A DNA stretch of 64,000 nt from Tricholoma matsutake (taxonomy: Eukaryota; Basidiomycota; Agaricomycetes; Agaricales; Tricholomataceae), in contig AP026538.1 in NCBI GenBank assembly GCA_026075535.2, forward strand, positions 2,294,001 through 2,358,000. The letters are read 5' to 3'. Numbering within the stretch: position 1 is the stretch's first letter; each line of letters opens with the position of its first letter. The translations under genes were made by a program, and so were the position numbers. This document shows, piece by piece, positions 23,365 to 35,030 of the stretch. The notes under the pieces were generated by a model. That model saw only the letters and a program-made list of their open reading frames with translations, did not search any database and was not told the origin of the DNA.

Positions 23365-24975
23365 GCAACACGAGCAGCAGATGAACCTGCCACATGAGAA
23401 GTGATTACATGAACCTGTTTCATTAATGCAATCACCTGAGCTTCTTCATCATCATTGGCAATTGGATAATTGCCACCCTGAATGCACTCTGTAACTCAGT
23501 GTACTGCTGCACTAGAAACAGTGGTGAAGGAGTGTGCTACAGAATCAAAACTTGAGCGCTTCACTTTCAAACTTGTTTGCAAGAGCACAGCGCACCTTTG
23601 GATGATATTGAAAGCTGAAAATAAGAATGAAGGATGTTCTTGAAATCACCGGTCGGCTAACAACAAAAGATGTTTTATGTGGAGCTTAAACGAGAGTGGG
23701 TTTTGGTGTCTGCTATCCTCAAACCCTCCCAACCCATATGGATATAGAGTGGGATACATCATTGGGAACAGCGCCGGATTTCCAAATTCGTTACAAGGCA
23801 GTCAGTCATGGGGAATCTGAATGTATCCTCCACCCTTTGCTTTGACATGTCATACTGCAGCTGCATGCAATTCATTCGTGGATGCATAGCCATCAACATC
23901 CATAATAACTAAAAGGTATTTCACTTGGAGGTGCTGGGCCACCCTCTAGTCCACTCATGAATGCTCCGTGGTCCAAAGAATCATAACGAGATTGAAGCAC
24001 GGCCTGTGCATCGCTAGGAAGCACATGTTCCACATGGAACAGGAGAAGGTCAGTATCGCCGATCTCCTCAAGAACGTCCTCGTTGAGCTCTATGTGTTTA
24101 TACAGTTGTGGGGTTTCAACCATACCAACGCTTGACGGATACAGTCTGCCCTGACAGTAAGAAGCTTGGCCTTCTCTTTCAACCATTTTTTAGTCGGTGG
24201 AGAGGAGCCAATGAAGAGGACACAGATAGGGGTGACTATATCCTTGATCAAACATGGGAGTTGTTTGGCAATGGTGCTTGTTTTTTGAGGATACATAATA
24301 ACGTGGCCACGCATGCCTCTCTGCAAGTTAGGGACAGACACATCTTCATTGTCTGCTTTCAGCTGTACGATGTAGCACTTTGCTCTCACTAACGCTATTA
24401 TGGATTCTTCAATGACGGTCAAATCTTGTAACACCTCAGGCACATCCCCAAGGAAAGTGTGGTTGGACAATGCTGCACATGGGAGCTTCCCACTGTGGAG
24501 TGAATGTGAGCATGGATGGCACAATCATAGACATTCAGCTCCTTCGTCATTGCTAACAATGCCATCTGAATTGAGCATAACATTCTCCAATGAGCCAGAA
24601 TGTGCTGGAAGTAAAGGGGGGTCAAGTTCTGCATCAAATAAATACAGCTGATCGGGGGACATCATATCATCAGCCATGTCAACTGCAACTTCAGCTCCAT
24701 ACTCTGCATCAGCAAGGGGAACACTCAAAATACTGGGGTCTATTGCATCAACAGGGATCAGGTGGGAGTATGACAAAAGAACAGCCTCAGCACAACAAGT
24801 GCATGTGCCTTCCTGGAGAGCATCACTGGAGGTTTCCTTGCAAAACAGCCTATGGATCTTGTCTTTCAGTGTACTGCCAATCAATGCTGGCCAATTAGTT
24901 TGAATGTGGTTCAAGTCACTGGAAGCATGATAAAGGTCATTGGACTCAGCACACTTGCCCTTTATCAAACCCTTA
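23365..24975 (-). pseudogene. Helitron ORF, DUF6570-type region and start of Rep
   Basis: Order on minus: a Cys-rich part (HASSDLNHIQTNWPALI, EGTCTCCAEAVLLS), the DUF6570-like block (LSNHTFLGDVPEVLQDLTVI, RGMRGHVIMYPQ, ICVLFIGSSPPTKKWL), then KHIELNEDVLEEI, KGGGYIQIPHD, FPMMYPTLYPYGLGGFED, AFNIIQRCAVLLQTSLKVKR and ANDDEEAQVIALMKQVHVIT up to GSSAARVA, where the MITE sits. TGA codons at 24527-24525, in HAAAV-stop-HVK, PHD-stop-LPC, LLADR-stop-FQ and AVH-stop-VTE all sit where Arg would fit. Confidence 0.85.
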
Positions 24976-25101
24976 CAGCGCTTTTCATAATTATACGGAA
25001 TCTTCGATTTGTAAAAATGAGCTTTGGTTGTGTTTGTATACAGGACCTTTGAAACTGCTGCCCAAAGATCACCTCGTTGGCCTTCACCAGCATCACTCTC
25101 A

Positions 25102-26166
25102 ATGCCTCGCAGGACTGTCTCGCGAGACTTGAAGGCACGAGTACCCATCTTATTCTATGAACAACATTTCAGTGTCAAAGAGATCTGTGGTATCCTTGGA
25201 ATCAAAAAGAGCCTCGCATACAAAACCCTGGAGTTCCATCACACCTACAGGACCACATACAACCCTCACACTCATCAATCTGGGCGGAGACGCTCGCTGG
25301 CAGTCACTGACATGGCTTTTATTTACAATCTTCTGGAACAAAGGCACTGTACCTACCTTGATGAGCTTCAAACTGAGCTATTCTCTCATCGTGGTGTATG
25401 GTGCTCGATGCCCACACTCCTCCACACACTCTGCCACCTTCACTTCTCTCGGAAGTGTGTCACCCCAAAGGCTATTGAACGAAATACCTTCAGCGTTCTC
25501 ACTTCATGCTCTGCATTGGACGAGACATTCTTGACCCATCAATGCTCATGTTTATTGATGAAGCTGCAAAAAATGAAAGAACTACAGGGAGGAAACGTGG
25601 GTGGTCCTTGAAAGGGAGAAGATGCATTCAGAGGAGAGTCTTCGTTTGTGGGCAGCGGTGGTCGATTCTTCCAGTCCTTACGCTGGATGGCATTATCACC
25701 TATGACATCATTCCTGGATCAGTAACTTCAAGGCATTTTTATCAATTTCTCCATGACCATGTTGTATGAGCCGCCTGGAACACACTGCTTGCATACCATT
25801 GAGCACTCTTTTCTACAGATTCCACTGACCAATCCATATCCTGGGCCTCGCAGTGTGCTAATCCTTGACAACTGCAACATACACCACACTGACAAGATTC
25901 GAGAACTTGTCGAGGACCAAGCAGGTGAGCATGGTTGTCTATGAAATAGTACTGAATTACTGAGTCTCTCGTTAGGTTGTAGATTGGTTTTTCTCCCACC
26001 ATATTCTCCAGATTTGAACCCTATCGAACAAGCCTTTTCTGTCATCAAATCATATTTGCATCGCTATTACCATGATCTCTCTCTTTCCATTATTGGAGCT
26101 GCCTGTAGAAGCATCACAGGAGAGAAGGCCTGGGGGTTCTTCTGAGCATCAGGATATGTCGTGTAG
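25102..26166 (+). pseudogene. Tc1/mariner-like (DDE_3) transposase, copy 1
   Basis: Starts MPRRTVSRDLKARVPILFYE; helix-turn-helix CGILGIKKSLAYKTL; linker with YLDELQTELF. Catalytic first Asp in MLMFIDEAAKNERT, second in LILDNCNIHH, Glu in YSPDLNPIEQAFSVIK, about 35 residues after the second Asp. Introns: about 25765-25819 (joins HDHV to IPLTNPY) and one after VEDQAG (about 25926-25975). A frameshift lies near 25500 and a TGA near 26142 (GFF-stop-ASGYVV). The final TAG is 26164-26166. Triad residues are intact, so it could be revived only on paper. Confidence 0.88.
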
Positions 26167-26431
26167 AAGCACATTGAAATATTCACATTCAGTAGTACTG
26201 TACAATCACACACATCAATGGGACACAGAAATGTTCAAAGGTGATGAAAATGTATGAAAAAGCAGACAAAAGTTGCAAGAGGTAGCAAATGGCAAGTCTG
26301 GACCAGAATTCATAATAGCAGAGGAACTATGATCAAAGGGGTCTGAGTCAAAAAAAACTGTCATCATCATCAAAGCTTGCAAGTTGACCCGGTGCGAGCT
26401 TGGGAACAAGGTGATCGGGAAGTGGCTGCAT

Positions 26432-27986
26432 TCATTGTGTCAATGGACAGAAAAACCACCATGTATAGTCACAAGGAGGAGCGTCTGGTTTTCCTGGCTC
26501 GATAGCACTCCCAAAGTATGATGTGCCCCCGCCGTCATTGAAATGCATCTCAAAACGGTACTTCTTTGGGTCTGGAGGGGATTCGGGAGGTTGATCAACT
26601 GCTTTGTGCTTGGAGTTCTTCACCTTGGGTCCTGACCACCATGCCTGTGAACCGTTCTTCAGACATACTGCATCTCCCGCCGGGATGCCAAGATCAGTAA
26701 GAGCTTGAGTATCCACCAGATGAAGTATATCTGGGCCATAGCTATTCCGGCGCAGGTCTGTCTCATAGATTGAGGCAGAAGCAACACCCAGGTTCTTTTC
26801 TGCATGTTCAAGGAAAAGAGTGAGTTTAGATGGTGTAAAGACAGGTGGAGATGTGGGGTGAAAAGGCTGATTAGCAGGTCTAAGTGGTGTTTGGGGTCAT
26901 TCTGATGGTGCGTGGCCGCTCATAGCTGTAACAAGAGAAGATAAGATCGACGATACATGAGCCAGGTCAGAAGATGCAGGCACTGAAGACGAAGCACTCC
27001 GGCTTCGGGAATGAGGTGGAGCAATGGAAGTGAGACAATTGGCGGGGTCAAAACATGTCTCTGCTGGTGGCATATCCACTGTTGCCTTCCCATCATACTG
27101 TACGGTAAGGGAGCATTAGAAAAGGTGTAAACGTTCCATGGATGGCTTATCTTACCATTCCTCGGACCCACTCATCCATCATGAAAGGCATCAGGGGAAA
27201 GTGTTGACCAGTAATATGATCGATGTATGCATAGCTTGAATCACTGTCGTTTCCCCACCATTGTTCAAGCTTACCACATAGGCGGGCCAGTTCGTCGTCC
27301 TTCTTACTCATACCACTGTCACCCGGATCCTGAAGAGGTTGTGTGTTTCTCTTATCAAAGAGTGAAATAGTTGACACCAACCTCGCCATCACTGTTACTA
27401 CTGGAATCCACATCTCTCTATGAAACAATCATATATCAACATGTAGATCTCCTGAAAAGAGGCTTACAGATTTGAAAACACGCTTCACTTCCTCAGTGTC
27501 AAGCCAGACCATGACTCGCTTGGGTTGGGCACTTGACGTGTCGACCAAGACAGATTTCTTTACAAACTTCCGATATTGCTCACCACAATCAATATCAGTA
27601 GCATCTGATTTGCTACCACAAAAAGAAACATAGATAAGTTCTATCACGTTGAACAATGTGCACAGTACCAACACTTTTTTTGTCCCACATTTGATTCCAA
27701 ACTGCTTCTTGTCTATGGCATCATACTTCATTGCACTGCATTCTTTCAAGAGGTTCTTGAGAAAATTTGTGTAATTGTCATCAGTTAGCTTGAATCAATA
27801 ATTGAATGTTTTGCTTTTGCTCTCTTTTTTCACAGCTTTAGGAGTTTTCGACTTCTTTCCAGCACTCGAGGCCAATGCAGAGGATGGGACAAAGGTATAC
27901 TGGACTATAACATCACATGCATGTGAGCGCGTAAAAGAGTCTGACCTGCTAGGGGACCCTGGAGAAGATGGGGATGAGTCTGACAT
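26432..27986 (-). pseudogene. accessory protein of mariner copy 1, SAM-like C terminus
   Basis: Begins MSDSSPSSPGSPSRSDSF at 27986, a Lys-rich exon, TGA at 27797-27795, then FKLTDDNYTNFL and CSAMKYDAIDKKQFGIKCG. Introns (for example joining CGTKK to SKSDATDIDC) have GT-AG borders. A middle block reads LARLCGKLEQWWG ... HFPLMPFMMDEWVRGM; a Ser-rich linker holds another TGA (26899-26897); the C-terminal about 65 residues (LTLFLEHAEKNLGVA, LRRNSYGPDILHLV, ALTDLGIPAGDAVCLKNGS) have the helix and loop pattern of a SAM-like domain, followed by an FEMHFNDGGGTSYFG tail. Convergent with the transposase inside the TIRs. Role unknown. Confidence 0.7.
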
Positions 27987-28134
27987 GGAGATGGGACACG
28001 TCCACGTCCAGGTAGGAGATAGGAGATGATGGACTTCACTGTTTGAATGAGAGGTCTCTTGGGGTCCTATCCAAACAGAACCAAAGCTCATTTCTACAAA
28101 TCGAAGATTCCGTATAATTATGAAAAGCGCTGTA

Positions 28135-29312
28135 ATATACTTTTTGAGAATTCGTTGCAGTTGAGAAAGGCTCATCATCCAATCAAACAGAATTTTTTTG
28201 GACTGAAATAAACTAATAATGAAGTTTCGAGGAGCCTTCGGGGTGACAGCGGATAGCAAATGGATCTGGAGCTCATCAATCCCAGAGTCAGGAGGAACAG
28301 ACAGCTTTGCCCAAACATTACCACAATCAGCAAACATAGAAAGGGTGCACAAACACTCTCCACCCAACAGATGGGCTTCCAAAACTGCCCTTATGTCTGA
28401 AGAACTGCCAGAGCAAGTGAGTCCATGAGCGGCAGCACGCACAAGCAGTTCAGGCTTTGACAGCTTGTCCGGCCCACATAATGTGGAATGAATACTAACG
28501 TCTTCTTTGACATTACCCTGGGATGCACATGTTTGGATGCCGGCTGCCAGAACCGCTCGTTCATCACTCCTGCTCGCTCTAAGTCCAAGGCCTGAACATA
28601 TGTCACGCAACAAGCAGAGGGAGAATGATTCATCTCGAAACAGAGTCAGCAGAGTGGAGGATGTTATGGCTACCAAACCATCCAAAGATGCAGACCCTGC
28701 AACAGCAATACAAGCAGGACCAGCTTGCTTGACACACAAACCATTCAAGAGGTGATGACAAAGGGCTTGATGACAAAAGTCATATTCAAGGTCCCAATAG
28801 GGAATGCCATGATCAGACAGTACACCGTTCAACGCAGCATGGCTAGTGCCATTCATGACAAAATGGGGAGAATCATCATAACATATGGTGCCGAACAACA
28901 ACCCTAAATCAGGCAAAATGTCTGGCACAGCATGTGAAATAGCAGAACTGGCCGATGTCGTTCCTAACAGATTGAATGAGCTCGGGCCATATGAAAAATA
29001 GGGGCAAGCCAAACCTTCGACCTCACCCAGGTTGAAATTCTGTGCAGACGGAGGTTGTCTCTGATTCAGGATGTAATGCTCGCGTAATAGCGCAAACCAA
29101 TCGAGTCCTAGGAGGACCACTTCACAGGGTTGGACAACAAATGCTTGGAGACAGGAAAACAGGCCAGCGGCAGAGTTAGAGGTGGTGAGAAGCTTCACTG
29201 TTTGACCAGAATTAGAGACAGTAAGGAAGGAGGACGGGAATAATGAGCGATGAGCAGTAGGGTCGAAGACGGTTGGCAAGTCCTGTCCATCAATCCGACA
29301 CCGAAAAGCCAT
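28135..29312 (-). pseudogene. Helitron ORF, N-terminal region with SAP-like segments
   Basis: Opens MAFRCRIDGQDLPTVFDPTA; the first about 90 residues, with PTVFDPTAHRS and VVLLGLDWF, resemble a degenerate retropepsin-like fold (inference). Two SAP-like helix pairs follow (LLRDICSGLGLRASRSDE; LSKPELLVRAAAHGLTCSG then SSDIRAVLEAHL). The frame is open for about 390 residues to the insertion point. Past 28132 the apparent frame continues into the mariner element's TIR and accessory exon, making an artificial fusion. Order and content fit N-terminal parts of agaricomycete Helitron proteins. Confidence 0.65.
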
Positions 29313-30074
29313 GTTGGAGGGAGGTGCAGAGATGTTTCAAAATGGTTTGTCACCTGCCAAAAAAAAATCACAAGACATAAATGTAACGGCCGATTAGGGG
29401 CCGACGCAATTAGATACAAAGCTGCCCTGCATATTTTGGACCATCGTACGTGGACAGGCCTGGAAAAAAATGAGTCAGAGTGAGTTTTTAAAAAAGAAAG
29501 GAAAGAACGACAAAAATGGTTTATTTACTTTGTTTTTTGGAGCCGCCCGAATACACGCGTAACACGGTGATGTGGCACCCACGCGATTTGCCGCTTGCTG
29601 TTGATGGATGACCGTGACCTTGGGGGCTGTTGATTGAGGTAGGAGGTGTTTGGAGTCCGAAAAAGAGGTGGCAGCGAAAGGCTGGCGGTATGGCGAGTCT
29701 CTGGCAGTAAACAGGTTCGGCATGGGTCACACGTCGGACGGCCTGCTCACGCTCCATCCGCGGTGGAAACCTCGTCATTGCGTGTGCGGACAGCTGAAAT
29801 TTGCCCGTCCTACATTAGCATCGAATCACGGGGCAACAAAGTTGCTTGCCTGGTGAATTGGCCTTGGTCTCTTTATGTGCCGATACATGAGTCATGCTAT
29901 GCCACTGAGCTGGCACAACAACGGCAAGCAGAGAAAGACGACAGGTGCCGGTCAGGAGCATTTCAGGAAGTTACGGGTGAGCGTCAGCAGCCACGATTGT
30001 CTCGCGTCGGGTCGTTTATTTTGGGGGAAACACACCACGCCGAGACACGTCGAATGGACTGCGTGCCTGCAGAC
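29313..30074. other. CpG-retaining sequence, no recognised gene
   Basis: Open frames on both strands (29521-29778 minus, 29646-30212 plus) without motifs. Many CG dinucleotides survive, unlike the neighbouring transposons. It may hold the Helitron 5' end, which I could not place. Confidence 0.3.
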
Positions 30075-30290
30075 GTGGGTAAAGAGATCACGAGACATGC
30101 GGAAGTAGACTGGCCTTTTTTCGTACATTCCTACACGCGCGTGGGTAAAGAAATCATGAGACATACGGAAGTGGATTGGGTTTTTTTGGAGCATCCCTCC
30201 ATGCGTGGGTAAAGAAGTCACGAGACGTGCGGAAGTGGACTGGGTTTTTTTGGAGCATTCCTCCATGCGTGGGTAAAAAAGTTGTTGTAC
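30075..30290 (+). repeat. CpG-rich tandem repeat, 64-66 bp unit, about 3.3 copies
   Basis: GTGGGTAAAG starts units at 30075, 30141, 30205 and 30269. Units share TCACGAGACATGCGGAAGTG and a T-run before CCTCCATGCG. Confidence 0.9.
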
Positions 30291-30344
30291 AAAGTGTAGG
30301 TTACTAGTGGATATGCTTAATATCAATTGATGGATACATTTGAC

Positions 30345-30369
30345 TGATATGCCTATCTCAGGCATATCA
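30345..30369. repeat. short perfect hairpin
   Basis: TGATATGCC-TATCTCA-GGCATATCA, a 9-bp stem with a 7-nt loop. No terminator or Helitron-end motif follows on either strand. Confidence 0.6.
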
Positions 30370-31019
30370 ATGCGTTCAAACTTCAGATACCTTCTATATC
30401 AAAAATATTGCCGATATCACCCATATCAACAGCTGTATCTTCAGGTGGATATTTCGGGAAAACACAGTGAATATTAATAGCGTTCAGTCCAAGTGTTCCG
30501 AGAGTTTGTCAACTTGTTCCTCATTACTTACTACTGCCCTCTACTTTCTGCATATATTTGGCTGATGGGGTTTGTTTGGTTCACGTGTTTCAGAAAAATA
30601 TCGCTGGTTCGAAAAGAGCCATGTAAGTTGAAAATTTCCAAATTTACTGTTAAATTAGCCCCTCTGCCGACTACAGCCGTAAGCTGGCATATATCCACAG
30701 CGAGCTCACCCAGCTCAACCCTCCCCTGAAATGTCAGGTGACCTTCCAAAAACGGAAATGCTGACAAACTTGGTTGAATTTCGATGCCTGACCAAACAGA
30801 ACATCTTCAACACACTGCGTGATCACGCCGGAAAACGACAACTGAGAGCAGCAGCCTGAGACGAGCCATTACACCCAAAATGGGGCCAAGTGATTTGTTT
30901 GCGCCCTAGGTACGTTTCATGATGTTTCTTTCAACCAACTAACTGTTTTCATTAGTTTTAGGTTATACACATGTTACAGCGACGGCCCCATGCCCAACCA
31001 CAACAACGGATAACTAGCC

Positions 31020-31500
31020 TACGACAACAACAACAAGGCCCAGGTCCCCACAACGGCGGTGGACAACCCAGCGCCCGCACCCCAGCACTGTGAGCCACAG
31101 CTTGCAAGTTCGTGGGTGCTCAATGACGAATCAGGGGGCTAGGAGGAGGGGGACGATAACGGGAAGGGATTATGACGACAGGACCAGGCGACAACACGGA
31201 CAGGGAGGACTCGAGGACAGGGACCATGACGAAACAGGGACAGCGACACGTGGACAACAAGGACGAGGACGAGGGAACGACGGCGCCAACCCAGCACCTG
31301 CTCCCGCCACTGCGAGCAACTGCTCGCATGGGGGATTGCGGGCGCTCACGGCAACGAGGGACGACAACGAACACCACCACACTATGGATGCGGGGACGCG
31401 AACACCACGCACAACAGCAAACGAGGGGCGGCAGGGGAAGGGCCAGCGGGGAGCCACGAGGAGGAGAGGGGACACCCCACCCATCGCTGCGTGGGGGGGT
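31020..31500. other. GC-rich, T-poor, CpG-rich tract
   Basis: The plus strand is dominated by G, A and C with very few T (GGACAGGG, GACGACAGG, CAACAACAAGG words). All three plus frames are open for long stretches because of composition, so coding cannot be inferred. Abrupt change to AT-rich sequence after about 31610. Confidence 0.6.
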
Positions 31501-32018
31501 AGGATTTTTTTCTTGTTGTTTTCAATTACTGACGTCCTTTCGGGGTTTTTTGATCTGAGTGACGCCGAGGAGAAGCCCCAACACCACCGCTACGAGCCCT
31601 GCTCATAAGGTGGATTGAGGGGCTTATTTTTTTATGAGTTATGCCCTCGTGATATATTTCTATTTCTTTCATATCGAGAGTGCCCCTTGAGGGGGAGTAA
31701 GATACTGGTAGTTAAATAATAGATATTCAATGTCAGTGACTCAGTGCCTTCGAGAATCGACGTGCACTTGTTTTCACTTCATGTGGGTCCTGGCAGAGCC
31801 ACCGGAAAAAGTGTCGCAGAGAAACTGGTCATTACCGCTTTTGGATATGCTGACATAACACACTCACGTCCAAGTATCCTGGCAATGTAGGAGGGGGTAT
31901 ACTGACGTTTGAACTACTTATATACATAAATGAGCATTATAACGAATTGTAAGAATACCATATAAGCAAAGGAAGGAGTGAAATAGGCAGCCACAGCCAA
32001 GCTGCCAAATAGGAGGAG

Positions 32019-32996
32019 TCAGTCTTCCATATCCGCATCTTCTACAGCATCGACTTCCTCCCATTCCATTACTGGGGCCTCCGCCGAGTTATCTTTCGGT
32101 GGGGACCGAGGTTGTTGTGGAAGTGAATTATACTGTTCTACAGCAATTATTAGTTGAGTTAACTTATCTTCCTTCTTCATGTTCCGGATTACTGTCTTGG
32201 GTGGTATCTGGTCTTTTGCAACGTATCGTCGATGCCAGTTGATCTCCAGCATGATATCTGTGGCATTCAGGCTCCTCCCAGATGTTTTGAGCCATTCCAG
32301 ATCCAGGTGGGGAGCGAGATTGTCCAGCTGTGCTTCCACACACAACAGAGAGAAGGTGAATTTCTGCACTAATTACTCATAAGCGAGGCGTCGATCGCGT
32401 CGAGTTTCCTTTTTAGGATGCATGAAAGATTACATCGTGTCGTTTGGCATCCATACAGCCGTTTCTCCTGAAATAAAGATGGAGAACACCATTTTGTCTG
32501 CTGCCTGTAGCAAAGAGTCCTTTCCAACAATATCAAGCTCCCTTTTCATCAATTCATCAGAGTCATCTCCAAAATCCAATACAAAGATAAACTTGCGTGT
32601 CTTTTCATCGTCGGTGACCTGGTACCCAACCGCAGTAACCATGTAGTCGTCCCGGTCGATCATGCGAGAGGCAACCATAACCGATTTCAACCTTTCCGCA
32701 GGGGTGGGATCGACTTCTCCGAGCTTACATGCCCTTTCTTCATCAACCTGGTAACCCTTCACATACTTGTACCCAAGAATCATCTCAGCCTGGTGTGATC
32801 TAGTGGCACGCTGGAAATGTTGTTGGATAATGTCCCCTGTATGTATGCAATGAGAATCAAGAACATAATCAGATCGGAGTATAGGCATACGTAAAATCTG
32901 GATGTAAGTGTTCTGAGTGGCAAGTAATCGCGCAGTCGTTTGACTCTGTGCTGTGTCTGTGGGTGCTAATAGTGATGTTGACGACAGCGACAGTAA
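32019..32996 (-). CDS. hypothetical gene, unrecognised, possibly host
   Basis: On minus an exon (SLSSTSLLAPTDTAQSQTTA, ARLLATQNTYIQIL) ends near 32896. A 54-nt intron with GTATGC ... ACATACAG joins in frame to RDIIQQHFQRATRSHQAEMI, LGYKYVKGYQVDEERAC, MIDRDDYMVTAVGYQV and KFIFVLDFGDDSDELMKREL, ending MPNDTM before a TAA. The same frame resumes after a second TAA with KFTFSLLCVEAQLDNLAPHL, LEINWHRRYVAKDQIPP and an acidic C terminus. CpG sites are retained. No ATG is found at the 5' end, so it is likely truncated. No family recognised. Confidence 0.5.
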
Positions 32997-33768
32997 CTTA
33001 GGTAAGATTTATGACAAAGACATCCAAAAAAGGACTATTCTTTTTTTTTTTGAAGGCCCTTGGACAAGTAACAGGAAGTGATTGGCTGGAGAACAAGAAT
33101 TGAATTTTCAATGATTTAATAGTAGTCTAATCTTGCAGTGTGATGATCGGCCTGGACCGTGACTTGCCTCTTCCCAGTTTCTGAAACCGGCTGTCCTTGG
33201 GCTGTCCCGGTGCTAGCGATCCGCACATTCCAGACTTGCAGAGTTCAAGCCTGTGCTTGCCTAATTCCCTCAAGTCTGTCCGAGATAGCTGTGACGCGAG
33301 GCACGAGCGGCTCACGGTTATCCCAAGAGAGTGGTTGAGTGAAAGATGCCCACCGCCTACGCCACAGGCGTGGGAAACTGTCAACGACGCTTCGACGCGC
33401 CTTGCCTTTGGTATTGCCTATAGCCACTTCCTCAATAACTTGAATAAGCAAGCCTTTACCATTTTCTTTTCCCCACCCACCATCCTCTTTGTGATGCATA
33501 TAGCAGTTGGTATAGTCCGGATTTGCGTCCGTCAAAATACGGTCCAATTCAACCTATTCCTTGTGCTCAGAACCTTCTGACTTCTTCCTTGATTTTCCAA
33601 GCTGAACTTGAAATTTTGAGAATTCACAGACTCCCAAAATGATTGGCTTCACACAGCCAATTTGAGTCTCATTTATGCATCAAAATACTCATTTCCAAGC
33701 TTGGCACAGTCGCAAAGCAACAAGGAAGGAAGAACCAAAGGTTCTTCCCCAAACATGGAAATTCATAT
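32997..33768. other. CpG-retaining sequence without a recognised gene
   Basis: Open frames on both strands at 33127-33580 overlap and carry no motif. From about 33600 the sequence turns AT-rich towards the next transposon. Confidence 0.3.
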
Positions 33769-33854
33769 TACAGCTAATTGCATATTTGTTGGCAGTAACC
33801 AAACAATGTGTTTAGTTATGAAATAGTGGACTTGGCCAAATTTGTCAATCAGTC

Positions 33855-34927
33855 ATGCCGTACAGTAAGATCAGTTGAGATCTAAAACTAGCCATGATGA
33901 ATCTCTATGAACACAACCTTATTCCTCTAGATGACATCCTGGACTGTGTAGGCTTTTCAGAAAGAACATTTTATCGTGTCCTCAAGCTTTGGAGAGCAAC
34001 AGGTGATGTGATCAAACACACATATGGACTCCATGGTTGCCCTTGCCTCCTTGTGTTTGATGATCTCCAGTATCTGCTGCACCTTGTCCATCACCGTCCA
34101 GATTGGTTCTTGGATGAACTCGCTGATCTTCTATGAAGAACCACTTCATATCTGTCCACTACACCACAATTCTTCAGGAGCTTGCTCATGCCAGATACTC
34201 TGTAAAACAGCTGAAGCGAATTGCAGCAGAACACAGTGAAGACAAAAGAGTGGCCTACATTTATTGTGTTGCTGAATACACTCAAGAGCAACTTGGATTC
34301 CTCAATGAGACCTCAAAAGATGAGAAGACTCCTGGGCATTGTAGAGGCAGAGCAAAAAGGGGAAGAAGAGCAGAGCGAAGGCAGGTGTTCATCCATGGAT
34401 GTCAGTTGATGGGTACTGGCCTCCTCACAGTGGATGGGATAGTAACAAGCACAGTCATTGAGGGATCAATGACAACAGAGTCATTTTGCAAGTTTCTCGA
34501 AGAAAATGTGGTATGTAAATTGGCTGTTCATGTCTTTCCCTATCTAACTTTCCATGGTCATATTATAGTTACCACTTTGCTCTCTGTTTCCAGGGAAACT
34601 AAGTGTGCTGGTGATGGACAATGTGAGGATCCACCATGGAGCAGGCATTTGTGAACTTGTTGAGAGCCATGGTGAGCTGCCTGTTGTTGTTGTCTGATGC
34701 TGAGCTCTTGAATTCCTGCAGGTGTTTGCCTTGGATATCTCCCTCCTTACTCCCCAGATCTCAAACCGATTGAAGAAGCATTTTCAAAGATCAAGGCTTT
34801 CATTCGCCGGAACTGTGACATATTCTTGGCATCAACTAGTGCTGGCATCATGTTTGATATGCTTGAGGCCATGTCTGTCATTACAGTTGAGGATGCAGAG
34901 GGTTATTTTATGCATGCTGGTTACTAG
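33855..34927 (+). pseudogene. Tc1/mariner-like (DDE_3) transposase, copy 2
   Basis: Starts MPYSKIS, a TGA at 33876-33878 (Arg position), DLKLAMMNLYEHNLIPLDDI, then helix-turn-helix VGFSERTFYRVLKLWR. A frameshift near 34130 separates HRPDWFLDELADLL from HFISVHYTTILQELAHARYS. Catalytic region: GFLNETSKDEKTPG (Asp replaced by Asn in the family's LDET, near 34303), RGRAKRGRRAERRQ, then after an intron VLVMDNVRIHHG, and after another intron GYLPPYSPDLKPIEEAFSKI. Ends YFMHAGY with TAG at 34925-34927. Related to but clearly distinct from copy 1. Confidence 0.88.
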
Positions 34928-35030
34928 GATACAAAGTCGTGTAGTCTACAAGATGGTAGTGTACAATGCATGTGAAAAGTGGTAAGGAACATAGCGAACA
35001 TAACAATGACACAAAAGGCTCGAAACATGT

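Larger units (their letters stand above)
24976..28132 (+). mobile_element. two-gene Tc1/mariner-like transposon, 3,157 bp (copy 1)
   Basis: 61-bp TIRs (24976-25036 and 28072-28132, two mismatches) start CAGCGCTTTTCATAATTATA and are flanked by TA on both sides (24974-24975, 28133-28134), the Tc1/mariner target duplication. Inside, a DDE_3-type transposase on plus (25102-26166) converges on an accessory gene on minus (27986-26432). Inserted into the Helitron gene. Element borders are firm; both genes carry stops or frame changes. Confidence 0.93.
22744..29312 (-). mobile_element. Helitron, truncated, interrupted by a MITE and a Tc1/mariner element
   Basis: On minus, Helitron protein runs 29312 to 28135 (N terminus), is cut by the Tc1/mariner insertion (24976-28132), resumes 24975 to 23365, is cut by the foldback MITE (23096-23361), and resumes to about 22744. 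It then diverges immediately after the HCH of the HUH nuclease motif. The rest of Rep and all of the helicase are missing. At least six in-frame TGA codons are present. Termini (TC and hairpin-CTRR) were not found. Confidence 0.85.

Noticed and set aside
24976..28132. Similarity between about 24980-25036 and 28072-28132 as Helitron gene capture or a duplicated Helitron segment
   Set aside because: The two copies are inverted, start CAGCGC and are each flanked by TA, so they are the TIRs of a Tc1/mariner-like insertion.
30345..30369. Helitron 3' terminal hairpin
   Set aside because: No CTRR follows, and the Helitron here is on minus with its 3' side near 22.7 kb, the opposite end.
31090..31608. 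172-codon plus-strand frame as a gene
   Set aside because: Composition bias keeps several frames open; residues are low complexity and no splice or start context supports it.
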